Source: Vitellaria paradoxa (taxonomy: Eukaryota; Streptophyta; Magnoliopsida; Ericales; Sapotaceae). From it: 64,000 bases of DNA. Below, one piece after another: positions 11,116 through 23,419 of this stretch. Where the stretch lies: NCBI GenBank assembly GCA_019916065.1, contig CM034233.1, forward strand, positions 9,740,516 to 9,804,515. Direction: 5' to 3'. The notes under the pieces were generated by a model, which saw nothing but the letters and a program-made list of their open reading frames with translations, did not search any database and was not told where the DNA came from. A program made the position numbers and the translations under genes. Numbering within the stretch: position 1 is the first letter of the stretch; every line of letters begins with the position of its first letter.

Positions 11116-11289
11116 TGCTCAGGCAAGTATTCCCGTCCTTCCTTTGTACATGATGATTTGTGGTTTTTCAAGGCACTTCTTCTCCGTCAACTTCAGCGGA
11201 GCTTTATTTATTTTATGTCAAAGACCCGAAAGGCATTTGTTTTTTTAGTAGGAAAGATGACCATGTAATATGATATTTTAAGTTTTGTC

Positions 11290-11383
11290 GTATTTCAGAT
11301 GCACAAGGTAGCAATGAAATAATGTGAGTGTCTGTGGTATTTCAGATGCACAAGGTCAATGACATAATATGAGTGGCTGCCAT
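11290..11383. repeat. Tandem duplication, 47-bp unit
   Basis: GTATTTCAGATGCACAAGGT occurs at 11290 and again at 11337. Each copy is followed by a similar CAATGA(A/C)ATAAT(G/A)TGAGTG stretch. Confidence 0.85.
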
Positions 11384-12425
11384 TGTTACAAAAACAATAG
11401 TTTCACATGTATATTACGTGGAGCAAATTGCTTAGTGCTAGTTACCCTGCTAATATGAAGAGTATTTGGTTATGCTGCTGATGTTAGGGCAGGCTTCAAG
11501 ACTTCCGCCATGTAATATTTCTCCCCCGTGAAACTTTGAATGGAAAAATTGCAATAGTATTGAGGTAGTTCTAATTCAGTGTTGTGGAGACTATAGTTGT
11601 TAAAATCGTACAATTTGTGACTCAAAGCTTACGAATTGAATCGATATATCACGTAATTGATTCGAATCTTTCCTCCAAATCAAGTTGAGTGATGAATCGT
11701 TGGGAATTGAAATCGTATCTATCTGATTTGTAGAGAAGCTTGTGGTCCTTGCAATCTAGGAAGTAAGGAAGTGTACCGGATCGGGTTGGCTCAGTTGGAC
11801 CCAATTTGCAAAAAAGTGATTTTTATTTATTTATTTTAAAAAAATTGGAGGACTAGTAAGGACCTTCAAATTGTGCAGTACTTCCACATCATTTTCCCTT
11901 AAGTCATTTTGAAATTCTGTCAACCTATATTTTTTGACCACTTCATAGTTTACAAGCGATTGAAACACTGTGTATGAAATCTTCATAAATCTCATGTTTG
12001 TTTAAGATTTTTTAGTTTAAGACTTTTTAAGTGATTGAAATACTACATTTTCTGAAGACCCTATGGGAAACATTGATTTATAGTTTTTTGTCTCACATTT
12101 GACAAATATTGATGACAAATATCAACTTTTAACTTCATATTGAATCTTGCCATACATGATGCGAATTTTGATCCGACAACAATGGTGGAGACATCAGCAT
12201 TTCCAGAGAGAAACTCATGAACGAAAGAATCTATAGCATCTCTGACTTAGGATTTAACTACTTTAGAAGATGTTATGCAACTTGCTTAGACTCCAAAACA
12301 GTAATGCTTATGTTATGGCAAAATGGTGGCTAAAAATTGCTGCCAATGGTGTTCTGTATGACTTTTAATTCTTATCACTTTTATGTCTATGTTGAATACT
12401 GCATAGTCAGCTTATCCTGAAATGT

Positions 12426-12521
12426 CAACCTGAACTACAAGAGAAGTAAGAGATGAAGTGGGATCATGATAACCAACCTGAACTACAAGAGAAGTAAGAA
12501 ATGAAGTGAGACCATGATATC
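12426..12521. repeat. Tandem duplication, 48-bp unit
   Basis: CAACCTGAACTACAAGAGAA starts at 12426 and again at 12474, with only a few substitutions between the two units. Confidence 0.9.
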
Positions 12522-13123
12522 TAATATTTTGCATGTATGCCCAATAAATGTGCTATTTTTTATTTTATTTTATTTTATTTCGTGTGCGTTTTTTTTTTGG
12601 GGGGGGGGGGTGGCTGTGGGTAGAGTGTGCAAGCTTCGTGGCTTAGTTTGGTAAATTATCAAAGTGTGTCTGGCTTTCCTCCGGCTACTTTTTCATCTCA
12701 TATGTTTTTTTTTTTCCACCAAAATTTATTTTCCTTTCTTTCTTTCCTTTCTTTTCTTTTTTTCTTTTTTTTTTTTGGTTTGGTAGATTTTAAGTATATT
12801 ATTCACATTAAAAAAAATGTTTAAGAATGGAAAAATGTTATTAACTGGTGGTGACTTGGATTGAGTGGTTCGTTGTTTGAGACCATATATCTAAATCATG
12901 CACAACTAACTATAATAGGAAGCAAGGGGGTTTATTGGGTTGCCAATGGAGAAATAGAAATCAGTCAATTTAAGAGCGAAAATGCGGCTTCCCAGGCAGG
13001 ATCATGTCCAACTGGTTTTCTTTTAGCCAAGACCATAAATTTAGGATGAAGTATTGCTTTCTAGATTTCTTGTCTGGCTTATTTTCTATGCTTCTACATG
13101 AGCTTGTAAATGTTCGAATGTCT

Positions 13124-13438
13124 TCTATACTATTATATAAAGGAGAATGCCTTTTGGCTTTTAGTTATCTCCTTTTTGTGAAGGCCTGTGGCAATTTTGA
13201 ATTACATAAATGCCCTTTAACTAACCTTTTTTTTTTCTATTATTGAAATTAACTGTTAAGATCTGATACTAATTCATGGAAGAGTAAGAGAATAGGGAGG
13301 GATAAAGGAAAAAAAGAGGTGGGGGGGGGTGAGTAACAAGGGGGAAGGACTGGGAAATTGAGGAGAAATGGCAATGGAGAAGAAGATTAAAAATGGTGAA
13401 GGAATATAAGATGGGGGGGTAATGTGCCTCCACACTAG
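13124..13438 (+). mobile_element. Possible non-autonomous Helitron-like element, 315 bp
   Basis: The start TCTATACTATTATATAAAGG resembles the TC-beginning ends of plant Helitrons, and the end is CACACTAG, a CTRR-type terminus, after a GC-rich stretch (GGGGGGGTAATGTGCCTCC) that could form a weak hairpin. The preceding base is T rather than the expected A. Treat as a candidate only. Confidence 0.3.
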
Positions 13439-15107
13439 CATATATAATAATACAGTGGAAGAAGGTTAGTGGTCAATTTGATTACAAAAATCCAAGTTAA
13501 AATGTTCAGAGTGCTTATATGTGTTTTGTTTTACATATTAGTGCATTAAGGGTTGATAATTCTGTGTTCAGAAATCCATTCAACCTTGTCCTAAGGTCCT
13601 GCCTGTGTAGGACAACTGACAATTTTTTGCCTTACCTGTCATTCAAGTAATTCTCTCTCTCTCTCTCTCCCTCTCTTGCTTGTGAGTTAAATTCTTTGTG
13701 TTAATAAGAAAGGAGAGAACTATGTATATACAAAGAAAAGGGTTATTCTTTCGGGAAATTACTCAGGTTGATTAGGATTCCCCTAGTTCATCATCTTTAG
13801 TCATTCATGCTCCAGTGGTTTTCCAGAAATGGGAAGGAAATGTATCTGAATTTTTTGTTCCTCTGTTTTCTATCTAGAATTAAATGAATTGTTAACAAAA
13901 TCCTCTATATTGATCACCTTCTTTTCTCTTTGTATTCAGGTTTGCTAGGTAGGCTGGAGGGGAGGAGCAGAAGAAACTAGTTCAGATGAGGTCAAATGGA
14001 TGGTGAAAATGACCGAAAGCATTGCTTGTACATATTTATCCATGTCTATTTGCTATTTGATTTCAATTAGAATCCATGTTGGATGGATATTGAGCTTTTA
14101 GACATTTCTATTGACAATGAGATAGTTAGGCCGGTCCGTTGTTGTGACTGTGGATGCTCTATCTGCTGCAAAACTTGTCACCCCAGTGATCGTTCTGCCT
14201 TAATCAAATGTATTCTGTGGAAAATGTCTGCTGAGATGTCCTTTTTCTCATCCCCAGTGCACTTTCCAATTATTATTATTATTATTATTATGTTGTACTT
14301 TTTTGTCTATGGAAATTGCAATCCATACGCTGGATACGTTAAAAATATTAAATCTGTATTATGGACTTCTGAAGAATCTGGAATTTTAGTCAAATATATT
14401 CTCTAACCAGAGCTTATGGGCCAATTTTGTTTCTCTCTTTTTTTTTTTTTGGGGGGGGGGGGGGAAGTAAAGAAAAGAGAAAAAGAAAAACCAAGAATGA
14501 GAGAGAAGGGGGTGGAAAGACATCAAGCAAATCATCCAACTGCTTAAATATGTATTGTGAAGTTTAAAAAAAAAAAGAAAAGAAAGAGGAGAGAGGGGAA
14601 ATAAATCTACATCTGCCACAAAAGAGAATATTTGTTGACTTGAATGTGCCTGCTTGGTGCCCAAAAATAAATAAATAAAACTAAAAAAAAAAAAATGTGC
14701 CTGCAAAAGCTAGACATCACGGACATGAGAGAAGATTATATTGCTTAGAGCATATGTTCATCCAAAACATTCCAAATATTTGATGAGTATCTCCAACATA
14801 ACTTCAGAAAGAATCGAAATCTTATACACAGAGCGATTTCAGGTAATCATTGTAATTTCCATTAACCCCTAATTACATGCAAACGATTAATATATTTCAT
14901 TAATTGCCATTAATAAATTACAAAGTTGTAACGGTAGAATTCAGGTTGATTTGCCTGCCATAAATCAAAACTATATCATTGAAAATCCACTTAATTAGTT
15001 TATTTGTAACTCTCGAATTTCACGAGTATATTTGTCATAGCATTGGTTGTCAAAGAATACGCTCCTTCGAGTTCTTGTCCTGTAAGCGAATCTGAGCTGC
15101 TGTCGGG

Positions 15108-18100
15108 ATGGCTAATTGTGAAGAAGCTGCCGCTGCTGCTGCTGCTGCTGGTGGCGGTTGCAGCTGCTGCTGCTGCTGCCTCCACAGTATTGCCAAGATG
15201 GAGGAGATACAACCACATCCAGTGACGGAGCAGCTCCCTGGCGTTCAATATTGCATCAACAGTCCTCCTCCCTGGCGTCTCTCTCTCTCTCTCTCTCTCA
15301 TTATTTTCTTGTGTTCTACAGTTTCATTTGTATTTTATATTGTTGCATTGACTGAATTAAAATCCCAACATGTGTCTATGTGAATATGTCTACTTTTCCT
15401 GTTTTTGTTCGTATATAATGAATTGTGATTTTGAAATCAAATCTATTTTCAGGAAATGGTTTGAGGCTATATGAAGATATATATATATTATGATCAAAGA
15501 ATGAATCTTGTTTTGGTTGTTGGATATTATCTGAATCAAGCATTGCTAGTCTGTTTTTTTCATGCCTCTTGGAAGTGGTGTTATTAAAAATCAAGATCCC
15601 TGTGACGAATTAACCGCCTATTTTTCTCTTTTGTTAATGCAGCCGAGGCTTTTCTGGTGGGCTTCCAGCATTACCTGATGACTCTAGGCACTACGTTGTT
15701 GATCCCAAGTATGTTTGTTAATCAAATGGGAGGTAGCAAAGTGAGCATTCATTCATTCGCCTTCTCTCTCATGATCTCTCTTTGCTTTTGCGCCAATTTC
15801 ATTTGTGCACAACTCGATTCACTGGAACATTTACTTTTTGTCTCACAGGTTGACAAGGCTAAGGTTATACAGACCTTACTCTTTGTTTCAGGATTGAACA
15901 CTTTATTACAGTCCTTATTTGGCACCCGACTTCCATCCGTAGTCAGTGGTTCATACTCGTATATTGTCCCCATGACTACTATTCTACACGCCAAAAGATA
16001 TAATCACCAGTCGTTCGAACCTTTTGAGGTGGATTGCATGCATCATATTTTTACTTCCTTGTATTTTAGTGTAATTTCTTTCTATTGGATAGCGTCGATC
16101 TCAACCCTTCCCTTTTTTTTTTCCTTTCTAATTTTGAACTTTTGGATGGTTTTTTCAGAGGTTTGAAACTACAATGAGGGGTATGCAGGGTGCTTTACTT
16201 GTCACTTCCTGCTTCCAGATGCTCCTAGGTTTCCTGGGTATGTGGAGAAATGTTGCAAGGTCAGTGTTCCATAAGGCACCTTTCATTTATACATTGCTAT
16301 GAATAAATTCGCTAGGTTAATCATCCAAATCACCTTTAAGTGAAATAGATATATATAAAGATGATTTGTTATTCTGGATCTCTTTCGTAGGTTCCTAACC
16401 CCTCTTTCTATGGTTCCTCTCATCACGTTTACTGGACTTGGCCTTTCTCATCTTGGCTTCCCAATGGTAAGAGTTCTTCTCTCTCTCTCTCTCTCTCTCT
16501 CTTTTTAAAGTTCATTATATACACTGGACAAGTAAAATTTTACTGTCAAATTGTTTTCGCCTTCTTATTTGATTATTGTAGTTGGCAAAATGCCTTGAAA
16601 TCGGGCTCCCAGAGTTAATTTTAATGGTTATCATCTCACAGGCAAGTATTCGTTCATGATTGTAAAATTTGCATATATACATATTCTTACTTTGGTGTTC
16701 TTTCCTTGAGAGGTCTGAAGCAAATGTCTCTGGCAATTATGCTGCGCACTGAACAATTGATGCTTTTGCAGTATCTTCCACGATACATAAAAACAAAGAG
16801 ACCCATATGTGATCGGTTTGCAGTTCTATTCTCGGTTGCATTTGTATGGGTTTATTCTCAAATTCTCACTTCATTTGGTGCTTATGACAAAGCTTCTTCG
16901 GACACTAAAGCCATTTGTCGCACTGACGGTGCTGGACTCATTAGTGGAGCTCCTTGGTAATCCCCCCCCCCCCCCAATTTTTTTTTTTTGGGTAAATTAT
17001 ACTTTTTGAGGTAAATACAGAAGCACCCTCTTTGCGAGTAGTCTGTTAATAAAATGGATGGAAAAACTGGCATTCTCATGTGTCCTTCTCAGATCATATC
17101 TACTTTGGGGGTTAAGCTCTGTTCATTTTTTTTTTTTGATAGGTAAAGCTCTGTTCATTACTTTAAACTGTGGAAGTAAAATTTGTGGGATTAACTGTTC
17201 TTCTATCTGCTGCTCTGTCTAAATATTGATATATAGGTTTATGATGCGTTGCTACTTACAGGGTATATATTCCTTATCCATTCCAATGGGGGAGACCTAC
17301 CTTCAGTGCTGCTGAAGCTTTTGCAATGATGGCTGCTACTTTTGTTGCTTCTGTTGAGGTTTGGCCCTTAATTTCAAGATTTACAAGAATCCAAACAAAA
17401 TGATCTTCAATTTACCCATATTAGTCACATTCTTTTATGCATATACATATTTTTTATGTAGTTTATTCACAAATCCATTTATTTGAAATCTACATGCCCT
17501 TTTTTTTTTTTGGGTTGCACTCCAAAACCATGAAATCAGAGATGTATCTAATGACTCAACGTCTAAAATCTTGACATATCTCCCTGTGCTTGTCATGTTG
17601 TAGTCTACTGGTACATTTCTTGCCACAGCAAGATATGGGAGTGCCACCCCTGTTCCAGCTTCTGTTCTCAGCCGTGGTGTTGGCTGGCTGGTAATCTACA
17701 TTCCATGGTGTTTCACCCTTTATTTTATTTTATTTTTTTTCATCTCACTGCTTCATACATCTATGATTTTTGTTTTTTTTTTTCAGGGTTTTGGAACTTT
17801 GCTGGCTGGGATGTTTGGTTCAGTGACCGGATCTGCTGCTTCAGTGTAATCAATTTCAAATACAAAATCTCTCAAGTTCCTTTTTTTTTTTTTTTTTTGG
17901 GAGAAATACTGTTTCTTTACATTTTGTAAAAAATGTGCAGTGAAAATGCTGGTTTATTGGCATTGACAAAAATTGGCAGTAGAAGAGTCACTCAAATATC
18001 AGCTGGATTTATGATATTCTTCTCTGTATTTGGTTTGCTCCTCCTCTCCTATTTTTCTACCATGCATGATTAGATGCAGCATTGAACTAGAAGCTTTTTG

Positions 18101-19103
18101 ATACGCATTTGATTTGACCATTTTCCACTTGCTTTCCGTTTTTCTCTAAGAAAATTAAAGCATAAAGGCTGTTTGGGGAAGAGTAGTGGCATTCGTTGAA
18201 TTCTGAAAAATGAGGGAAAAAAAGAAGTATGAATATTACTACTTTTTAGTCAAACAGAAATGCATCCAAAGACATGGAGGAGAATTTGAATTTTGTAGCA
18301 CCACTATACAAAGGAAAATCGATGATTGTGCTAAAACTTAATTTTCCTTGGTATCTGAAGGGATTTTAGAAATTTTATCGACAGTTTCTCATCCAGTGCT
18401 TGAAACGTCCGACCAGGGAAATTTGGAGCTTTTTTCGCTTCAATACCTCTTCCGGTTGCGGCAGCTTTATATTGTTTCGTCTTTGGCTACGTATGTAAGT
18501 GCATATATGTATATATATATCTTTAATTTCTTTAATTGATTAATCATACTTCTATACATAAAGCTTAATTATAATCCGAATATTTATCATGTTTAATGCA
18601 GGTTCAGCTGGACTTGGTCTTCTCCAATACTGCAATTTGAATACTTTTAGGACCAAATTCATATTAGGCTTCTCTATCTTCCTGGGACTTTCAGTCCCAC
18701 AATACTTGAGGGAACACCAACTTACAAGCTCAGGAGCCAGTCCTATTCACACGCATTCTAGATGGGTACACATACATATATATATATATATTTCTGAAGC
18801 AACTTCTTACCATTTTTCGAAATTGGATGGACCTTTTTTTTTTTTTAAATTCTTATTTGATTTGGTTTAATAATTTGCTTGCAGTTCAATGACATAACAA
18901 CAACCATCTTCCTGTCCCACGCCACGGTGGCTGTTCTAGTTGCAGTGATATTGGATTGCACTCTCTTCCGTGAGAATGATGAAGCTCGGAAAGACAGTGG
19001 CTCACACTGGTGGGACAAGTTCGCGCTCTATAATAAAGATATTAGAAGTCATGATTTTTACAAACTGCCATTCAAACTCAACAAGCTTTTCCCACCTTTA
19101 TAA
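15108..19103 (+). CDS. NAT: Nucleobase-ascorbate transporter (NAT/NCS2), 554 aa, 14 exons
   Basis: Membrane permease of the nucleobase-cation symporter 2 family, which moves purines, uracil or related substrates; many plant members have no proven substrate. Exons, all phases closing: 15108-15276, 15643-15740, 15849-16028, 16159-16259, 16391-16466, 16582-16641, 16772-16956, 17262-17358, 17604-17690, 17787-17845, 17941-18032, 18417-18494, 18602-18765, 18885-19103. Family marks: SPPPWPEAF and GFQHYL with the conserved Gln-His of the first membrane helix, AKVIQTLLFVSGLNTLLQ, LFGTRLP, CLEIGLPEL, the NAT signature ENAGLLALTKIGSRR, QISAGFMIFFS, CNLNTFRTKFILGFS, and the C-terminal HWWDK...FYKLPF. The first intron has a weak donor (C|GTCTCT running into a CT repeat), and intron 6 uses a GC donor. 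The N-terminus carries an Ala run and a Gly/Cys run from a GCT-type repeat; translation could instead start at the Met of MEEIQPHPV (15198). No frameshift or stop was found, so it is probably functional. Confidence 0.92.
15124..15186. repeat. GCT/GCC triplet repeat inside NAT exon 1
   Basis: Imperfect GCTGCT/CTGCTG units encode eight alanines followed by a GGGCSCCCCC stretch in the transporter frame. This is the only part of the protein that departs from the family and is likely length-variable. Confidence 0.85.
16642..16771 (+). other. GC-AG intron of the NAT gene (intron 6)
   Basis: The exon ends ATCTCACAG and the intron begins GCAAGTATT; it ends TTTTGCAG before TATCTTCC. The join gives ISQYLPRY, matching the family, and no GT donor nearby keeps the frame. 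AG|GCAAGT is the usual consensus of the minor GC-AG intron class. Confidence 0.85.
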
Positions 19104-19854
19104 GCTTTTTGGGTTAGGATACTTTGAGAAGTTCAGGGTTTCACTAATAAGCTAGAGATTTTGCACTTTATGGCAACTTCGTATGATCCAGATTCAAACC
19201 ATCAATCTGATATGCTGTTAATTATTATGTAATTTCAAGTTTTCTTCTCTCTCTCTCTCTCTCTCTCTAATTATTTGTGAGTGTTCCCTTGCCACAATAA
19301 CATGTGAATTGGTTGATGTGTAAGAAGTGCAGATGTTTACTTGTTTCCTCATCGCCACGGGTTGATAGCAAAATTAAATGTCATGTAAAAAGAATTTTTT
19401 TATATAGAAATATGCCATCGAATATGGTACGAAATAGGACTTTACTTTTGGGATGGAATTCTATTCCTCGGTCCCTGGAGGATTATTTTTGGGGATGGCA
19501 ATTGGGTGCTGTGTTTGGACCATTTTGTCTTGTTAAATTATAATAAGTTTTTGGGTATAGGTTGGGATCCCTCTGTTGTGCAAGGGTATGACTTCCTGTT
19601 GTACATATTTAAGAACTGATGCTCGTGATACCAATCCAATAAAATTTTCTATTGAGATGATAGAGAAAACGTACAAATTTACGTCATTGATTTGAAGTTA
19701 CAGAAAAAAAAATCAACTTCAAAACTTAGGTTTTAATCACCTTATATATATATATATATGTATATATATAATTACAAAGAGAATCCTAAACAGGTCTGAA
19801 AAAAAAATTTGCCTCAGAACCCTTTGCTCCATGAATAAGACCCATCAAAAATCT
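19104..19854. other. 3' flank of the NAT gene
   Basis: Probable 3' untranslated region first, then a (CT)n tract near 19243-19268 and a (TA)n tract near 19744-19770. No gene is seen. Confidence 0.6.
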
Positions 19855-20115
19855 GCCCCGAAAGGGGTAGTCGAGTAGGTTCGGATGGCGGGTTGAAGGG
19901 TTTGGGACCAATAGATTTCGGGTTCGACTCCTCTTGGGGGCAGTCATTCCTCTAATTGTGGAGGGTTATCTAACGGCCTTCTCGGCTAAGCCAGTCAGCC
20001 AGGGTTTGCCTAGGTTGGTTTACCTCCTCGTGGTTCTTTACCGGTTAGGATCACGGGGTAGGCTTTATCCAATACGCACCCATGGATAGTGACTGCAGGC
20101 TCCTCCCGACCCCAG
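19855..20115 (+). mobile_element. tRNA-derived SINE, 261 bp, plus-strand copy
   Basis: It begins GCCCCGAAAGGGGTAGTCGA, has a B-box-like GGGTTCGACTCC, and ends CTCCCGACCCCAG. It aligns end to end with the minus-strand copy at 6880-7140. It is flanked by a perfect 18-bp target duplication, AAGACCCATCAAAAATCT, at 19837-19854 and 20116-20133. The perfect duplication shows that the boundaries are exact and the insertion is not very old. Confidence 0.92.
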
Positions 20116-20330
20116 AAGACCCATCAAAAATCTCAATCAGACTGTGCTCGAATTGAAATCATGGGCGAAAGCCCAAAATTTTGAATATTAGCCATAATTA
20201 AATATATATACATTAAAGAAATAAATAAATATATTACATTTAGCGACATGCCAAAAGATATATATATATATATATTTTCGTCTCATATATCTCTGTTTTG
20301 CTACTGGGAAGTGCCTGTGTATATAATCAA

Positions 20331-20856
20331 CAATGGCGGAGCCAACGGGGGACGGGGGTAGTTACCTCCTTGATATTTGACATAAAATTACTGAAATACT
20401 TTTATCATTTTAATTTTATTAAAAATTTAAATTAATTCAAAATTCAAGTATTTTATTCTTATAAAAAAATTAAGGTTATGTAAAATTTTTTAACATAAAA
20501 GAAATTTATAATAAATCAAGTATTTTTTATATAATAAAGTACATTATTCCAATATACTATAGAATTTTTTTGTGCACAATATCATTAATTTTGACATATA
20601 ACATAACAAATTTTATACACAATAAAATCTAATAATAATTATATATATATATATATATATTTATAACAAGGGACATCACCCGTAAACCTTATGTAGTGTT
20701 AAAAGGATTAATTAAACCATTGTATTATATTCATTGGTTTAATGTATAAAAATAATTTTTTCTCCACTAAAAATAACATTACTTTTCTTCTAACTCTGAT
20801 GTAAATCCTTATCCCCTTAATAAAAATTATGAATCATTCTGAATCCGCCGCTCCTA
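20331..20856 (-). mobile_element. Second copy of the 570-bp hAT-type element, diverged
   Basis: The left end is CAATGGCGGAGCCA; the right end reads GAATCCGCCGCTCCTA. The left part aligns with the inverted right end of the 5757-6326 element (shared AAAATTACTRAAATRC and ATTTTATTAAAAATTTAAA words). An 8-bp target duplication with one mismatch flanks it (ATAATCAA at 20323-20330, ATAATCGA at 20857-20864). Confidence 0.75.
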
Positions 20857-20864
20857 ATAATCGA

Positions 20865-22500
20865 GCACCCTTCAGCAAACCCAAATGGATCCATCACCTA
20901 TTTCTCTGTGAAGCAAACACTACAATGTGGCGTGCTCACGGCATGTCATCATCAAAATCAGCCTCTTCACTTTGTGTGGCATAACTTTTATTTGATGATA
21001 TGCCATGAACAGCAAGTTTTTGACTTTAATAATGTTCAGGCAAATTCCCAATATGACTGCTATGGATCGACAACCCAAAAAAAAGAAAAATACTGCAATC
21101 TGATTGTGTCTGTGGCATCTCATCAATTAATTTATTATGTCAATATACATTTATAGCATGGTGCTGTACGTAAATTGATGACATGCCACCAGCAGATGTA
21201 GGAAATTTTCAATGGTTAATATGTGGCTCAGAAAAGGGATATATATACATAGAGAGAGAGAGAGAGAGAGAGGCGTAAAAGAAAAGGCTTCAGCATATGG
21301 TTTCAATCCAAATGTCTACTTTCAGCGAAGGAGTTGTAAAAGTAGTGGATGGTTACAGAGTCGGACTTCCAAATTTTGGGTTATAAAACGGAAAATTTGA
21401 CGAGACTTATTTAAAAAATTGACGTGGCTTATCTAAAAATGATAATTATTAAAAAAAAGTTATTTAAAAAGATGGTGAATTTTGTTCAAAAAAATTTAAA
21501 GTTGAATAAATAATAGATATTTGTTAAAATTCTCAAATAAATATATTGAAATCTTGAGAGGCATTTGGATATGTGTGAAGGTAAGAAAGAATAAATTGGG
21601 ATAATGGGTTCAAAATAAAATTTTAGTAAGAGTAATATTAAAAAATATGTGTAACAATTTTTTTTTTTTTGGTGGGCCTATTTGCATTTTACAAATGAAT
21701 TTTTGCACTTCACTTAAATTTTTTATTAAATAAAATTACACAATTATCCTCATTCTCGTAGAAGGGTATTTATGACATTAAAATTATATAATATATCTTA
21801 TTAGAAGAATTAGGATAATTGTGTAATTTTATTTAATGAAAACATAAAGTGGATTGTAAGAATTTATCGGTGGAGTACAGATAAATCCACTTTAAAAAAA
21901 AAAAAGTAGGAACAATTGACCCTACCTTGCCATAACCATCTCCACTCATGACTATTATGATTTGATGATGTTTACAATATATATTTAAATTTAAGAATTA
22001 AACAGAATTGATTTACGAGAAATAGTAAATTTAATCATATTAGTTGAAAAAAGGAAATGATGATATATCAGAATAAATTTATTTATTTACTTAGATGACC
22101 TAATAAAATAATAAAATATTATCAAATTCTATTATTTAATGTTGAATTTTAAATAGTATAGAAATTTCAAAATTTAAGTTATGAAATCAAATCAAATTTA
22201 ACTCATAAAATTTTATTTTAATTTTAAACATAAGAATTAATTTTAATTTTCATTAATTTATTTTTATGTCGATAGTTTGCATTATTTTATTTTATTTTAT
22301 TTTTTCACATTGTACTAGGGCTGAATTTTTAAGTTCATATTCATCAACGGGTATATCTATCTATGATTGGTACGATTTTATAAAACACTTTTTATTGTAT
22401 TTTATTTAATTAGATACCGGGTTACTGGAATCATGCCCCAAAACACGGAATATGTTGCCGTCTTTAATGTGTTTTTTTCCTTTAATTTTTAACGTTTCTC
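20865..22500. other. AT-rich intergenic DNA, no gene seen
   Basis: Contains a (GA)n tract near 21251-21272 and AT-rich sequence with short ORFs that show no recognisable protein similarity. Confidence 0.6.
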
Positions 22501-22528
22501 TGGGAGCCGAAGGGACAAAGTTGCAGAG

Positions 22529-22701
22529 CACGTGACTCCTGAGCACGTGAGGCCTATTCAGTTTCGGTCATCGTAGGCTCAGACACAGAGTAGCAACGAA
22601 CAAGGTGTAGGACACGTGCCTATGAAACACCACACGTGTGACCCTGGGCCGGCCTATTGTCAGTTCTAAGCCGGCCTATGTTATCTCGCCAGGCCCACGT
22701 G
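22529..22701. promoter_or_regulatory. Cluster of five G-box (CACGTG) sites
   Basis: CACGTG occurs at 22529, 22544, 22613, 22633 and 22696, inside a GC-richer island of about 250 bp that also repeats GCCGGCCTAT twice. CACGTG is the core site for plant bHLH and bZIP factors. No adjacent gene is apparent, so a regulatory role is inference; the island could belong to a repeat. Confidence 0.5.
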
Positions 22702-23158
22702 AGATTTGAGTTTCGCTGTCAACTCTGGGCTTTGTCTGATAGGAAAAATGAAAAAGTGGAAGGGTGAAACAAGCGAGAATGTAAGAATTTTTCTTTTTTA
22801 GGGTTAATCTAGTGATTAAAATTAAATTATTTTTATTGATTAGATGAATTTTAAAAAAATTAAAAATTTAGTTTAAATTTTTAAATTTAAAATTATATTT
22901 CAACTTTAATAACTCTCAATTTACATTTGACATTGACAAATTAATGGGCATGAATAATGGCAGAATGAGGCTTTGGTAGTGTAGGGATTCCAGTTGGCTG
23001 TCTTTCTGTGTTTGATAGCGCCCATTCGGTACCCTATTCGGTCCGCCAAGTCGTTCTTACACATTAAATTATTTCCACCACTTGCAGAGTGGGTTCACCC
23101 ATTAATATTTGATAAGATGGGTGTATCAAAATATTAAATTTGTTGTTGGATAAATTGA

Positions 23159-23162
<4 letters not shown>

Positions 23163-23211
<49 letters not shown>
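23163..23211. repeat. (TA)n microsatellite
   Basis: About 24 uninterrupted TA units. Confidence 0.95.
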
Positions 23212-23212
<1 letters not shown>

Positions 23213-23419
23213 CTATAAAATAAATGCATAATTTATACTATTATAATTAGAGAAAAAAAAAAAGAAAGGACAATTGATGAAGTTTAAATTTTGAAAAAGT
23301 TACAAATTTTAGTGAAATTTATTCGCTTCTTCTTTAAATGTCTTTTTTTATCGCCCATGACTATTTATAATTTATAAGATCAGTAAATGATTTGTTAATC
23401 ACTTATAGTATCATATGGA

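Larger units (their letters stand above)
11116..15107. other. Intergenic or 3' transcribed region between two genes
   Basis: No convincing coding exon. The first bases after the stop (TGCTCAG|GCAAGT) match a GC-type splice donor, and TTGTATTCAG|GTTTGCTAGG near 13930-13945 could be the matching acceptor of a 3' untranslated exon; this is inference. The region also holds two short tandem duplications (11290 and 12426), a possible Helitron-like element (13124-13438), a (CT)n tract near 13650, and T-run/G-run junctions at 12590-12611 and 14440-14464. Confidence 0.5.

Noticed and set aside
15000..15248. Minus-strand frame rich in Ala and Ser across the NAT start
   Set aside because: It is the antisense of the triplet repeat in NAT exon 1; the plus-strand exon joins in phase to a conserved transporter.
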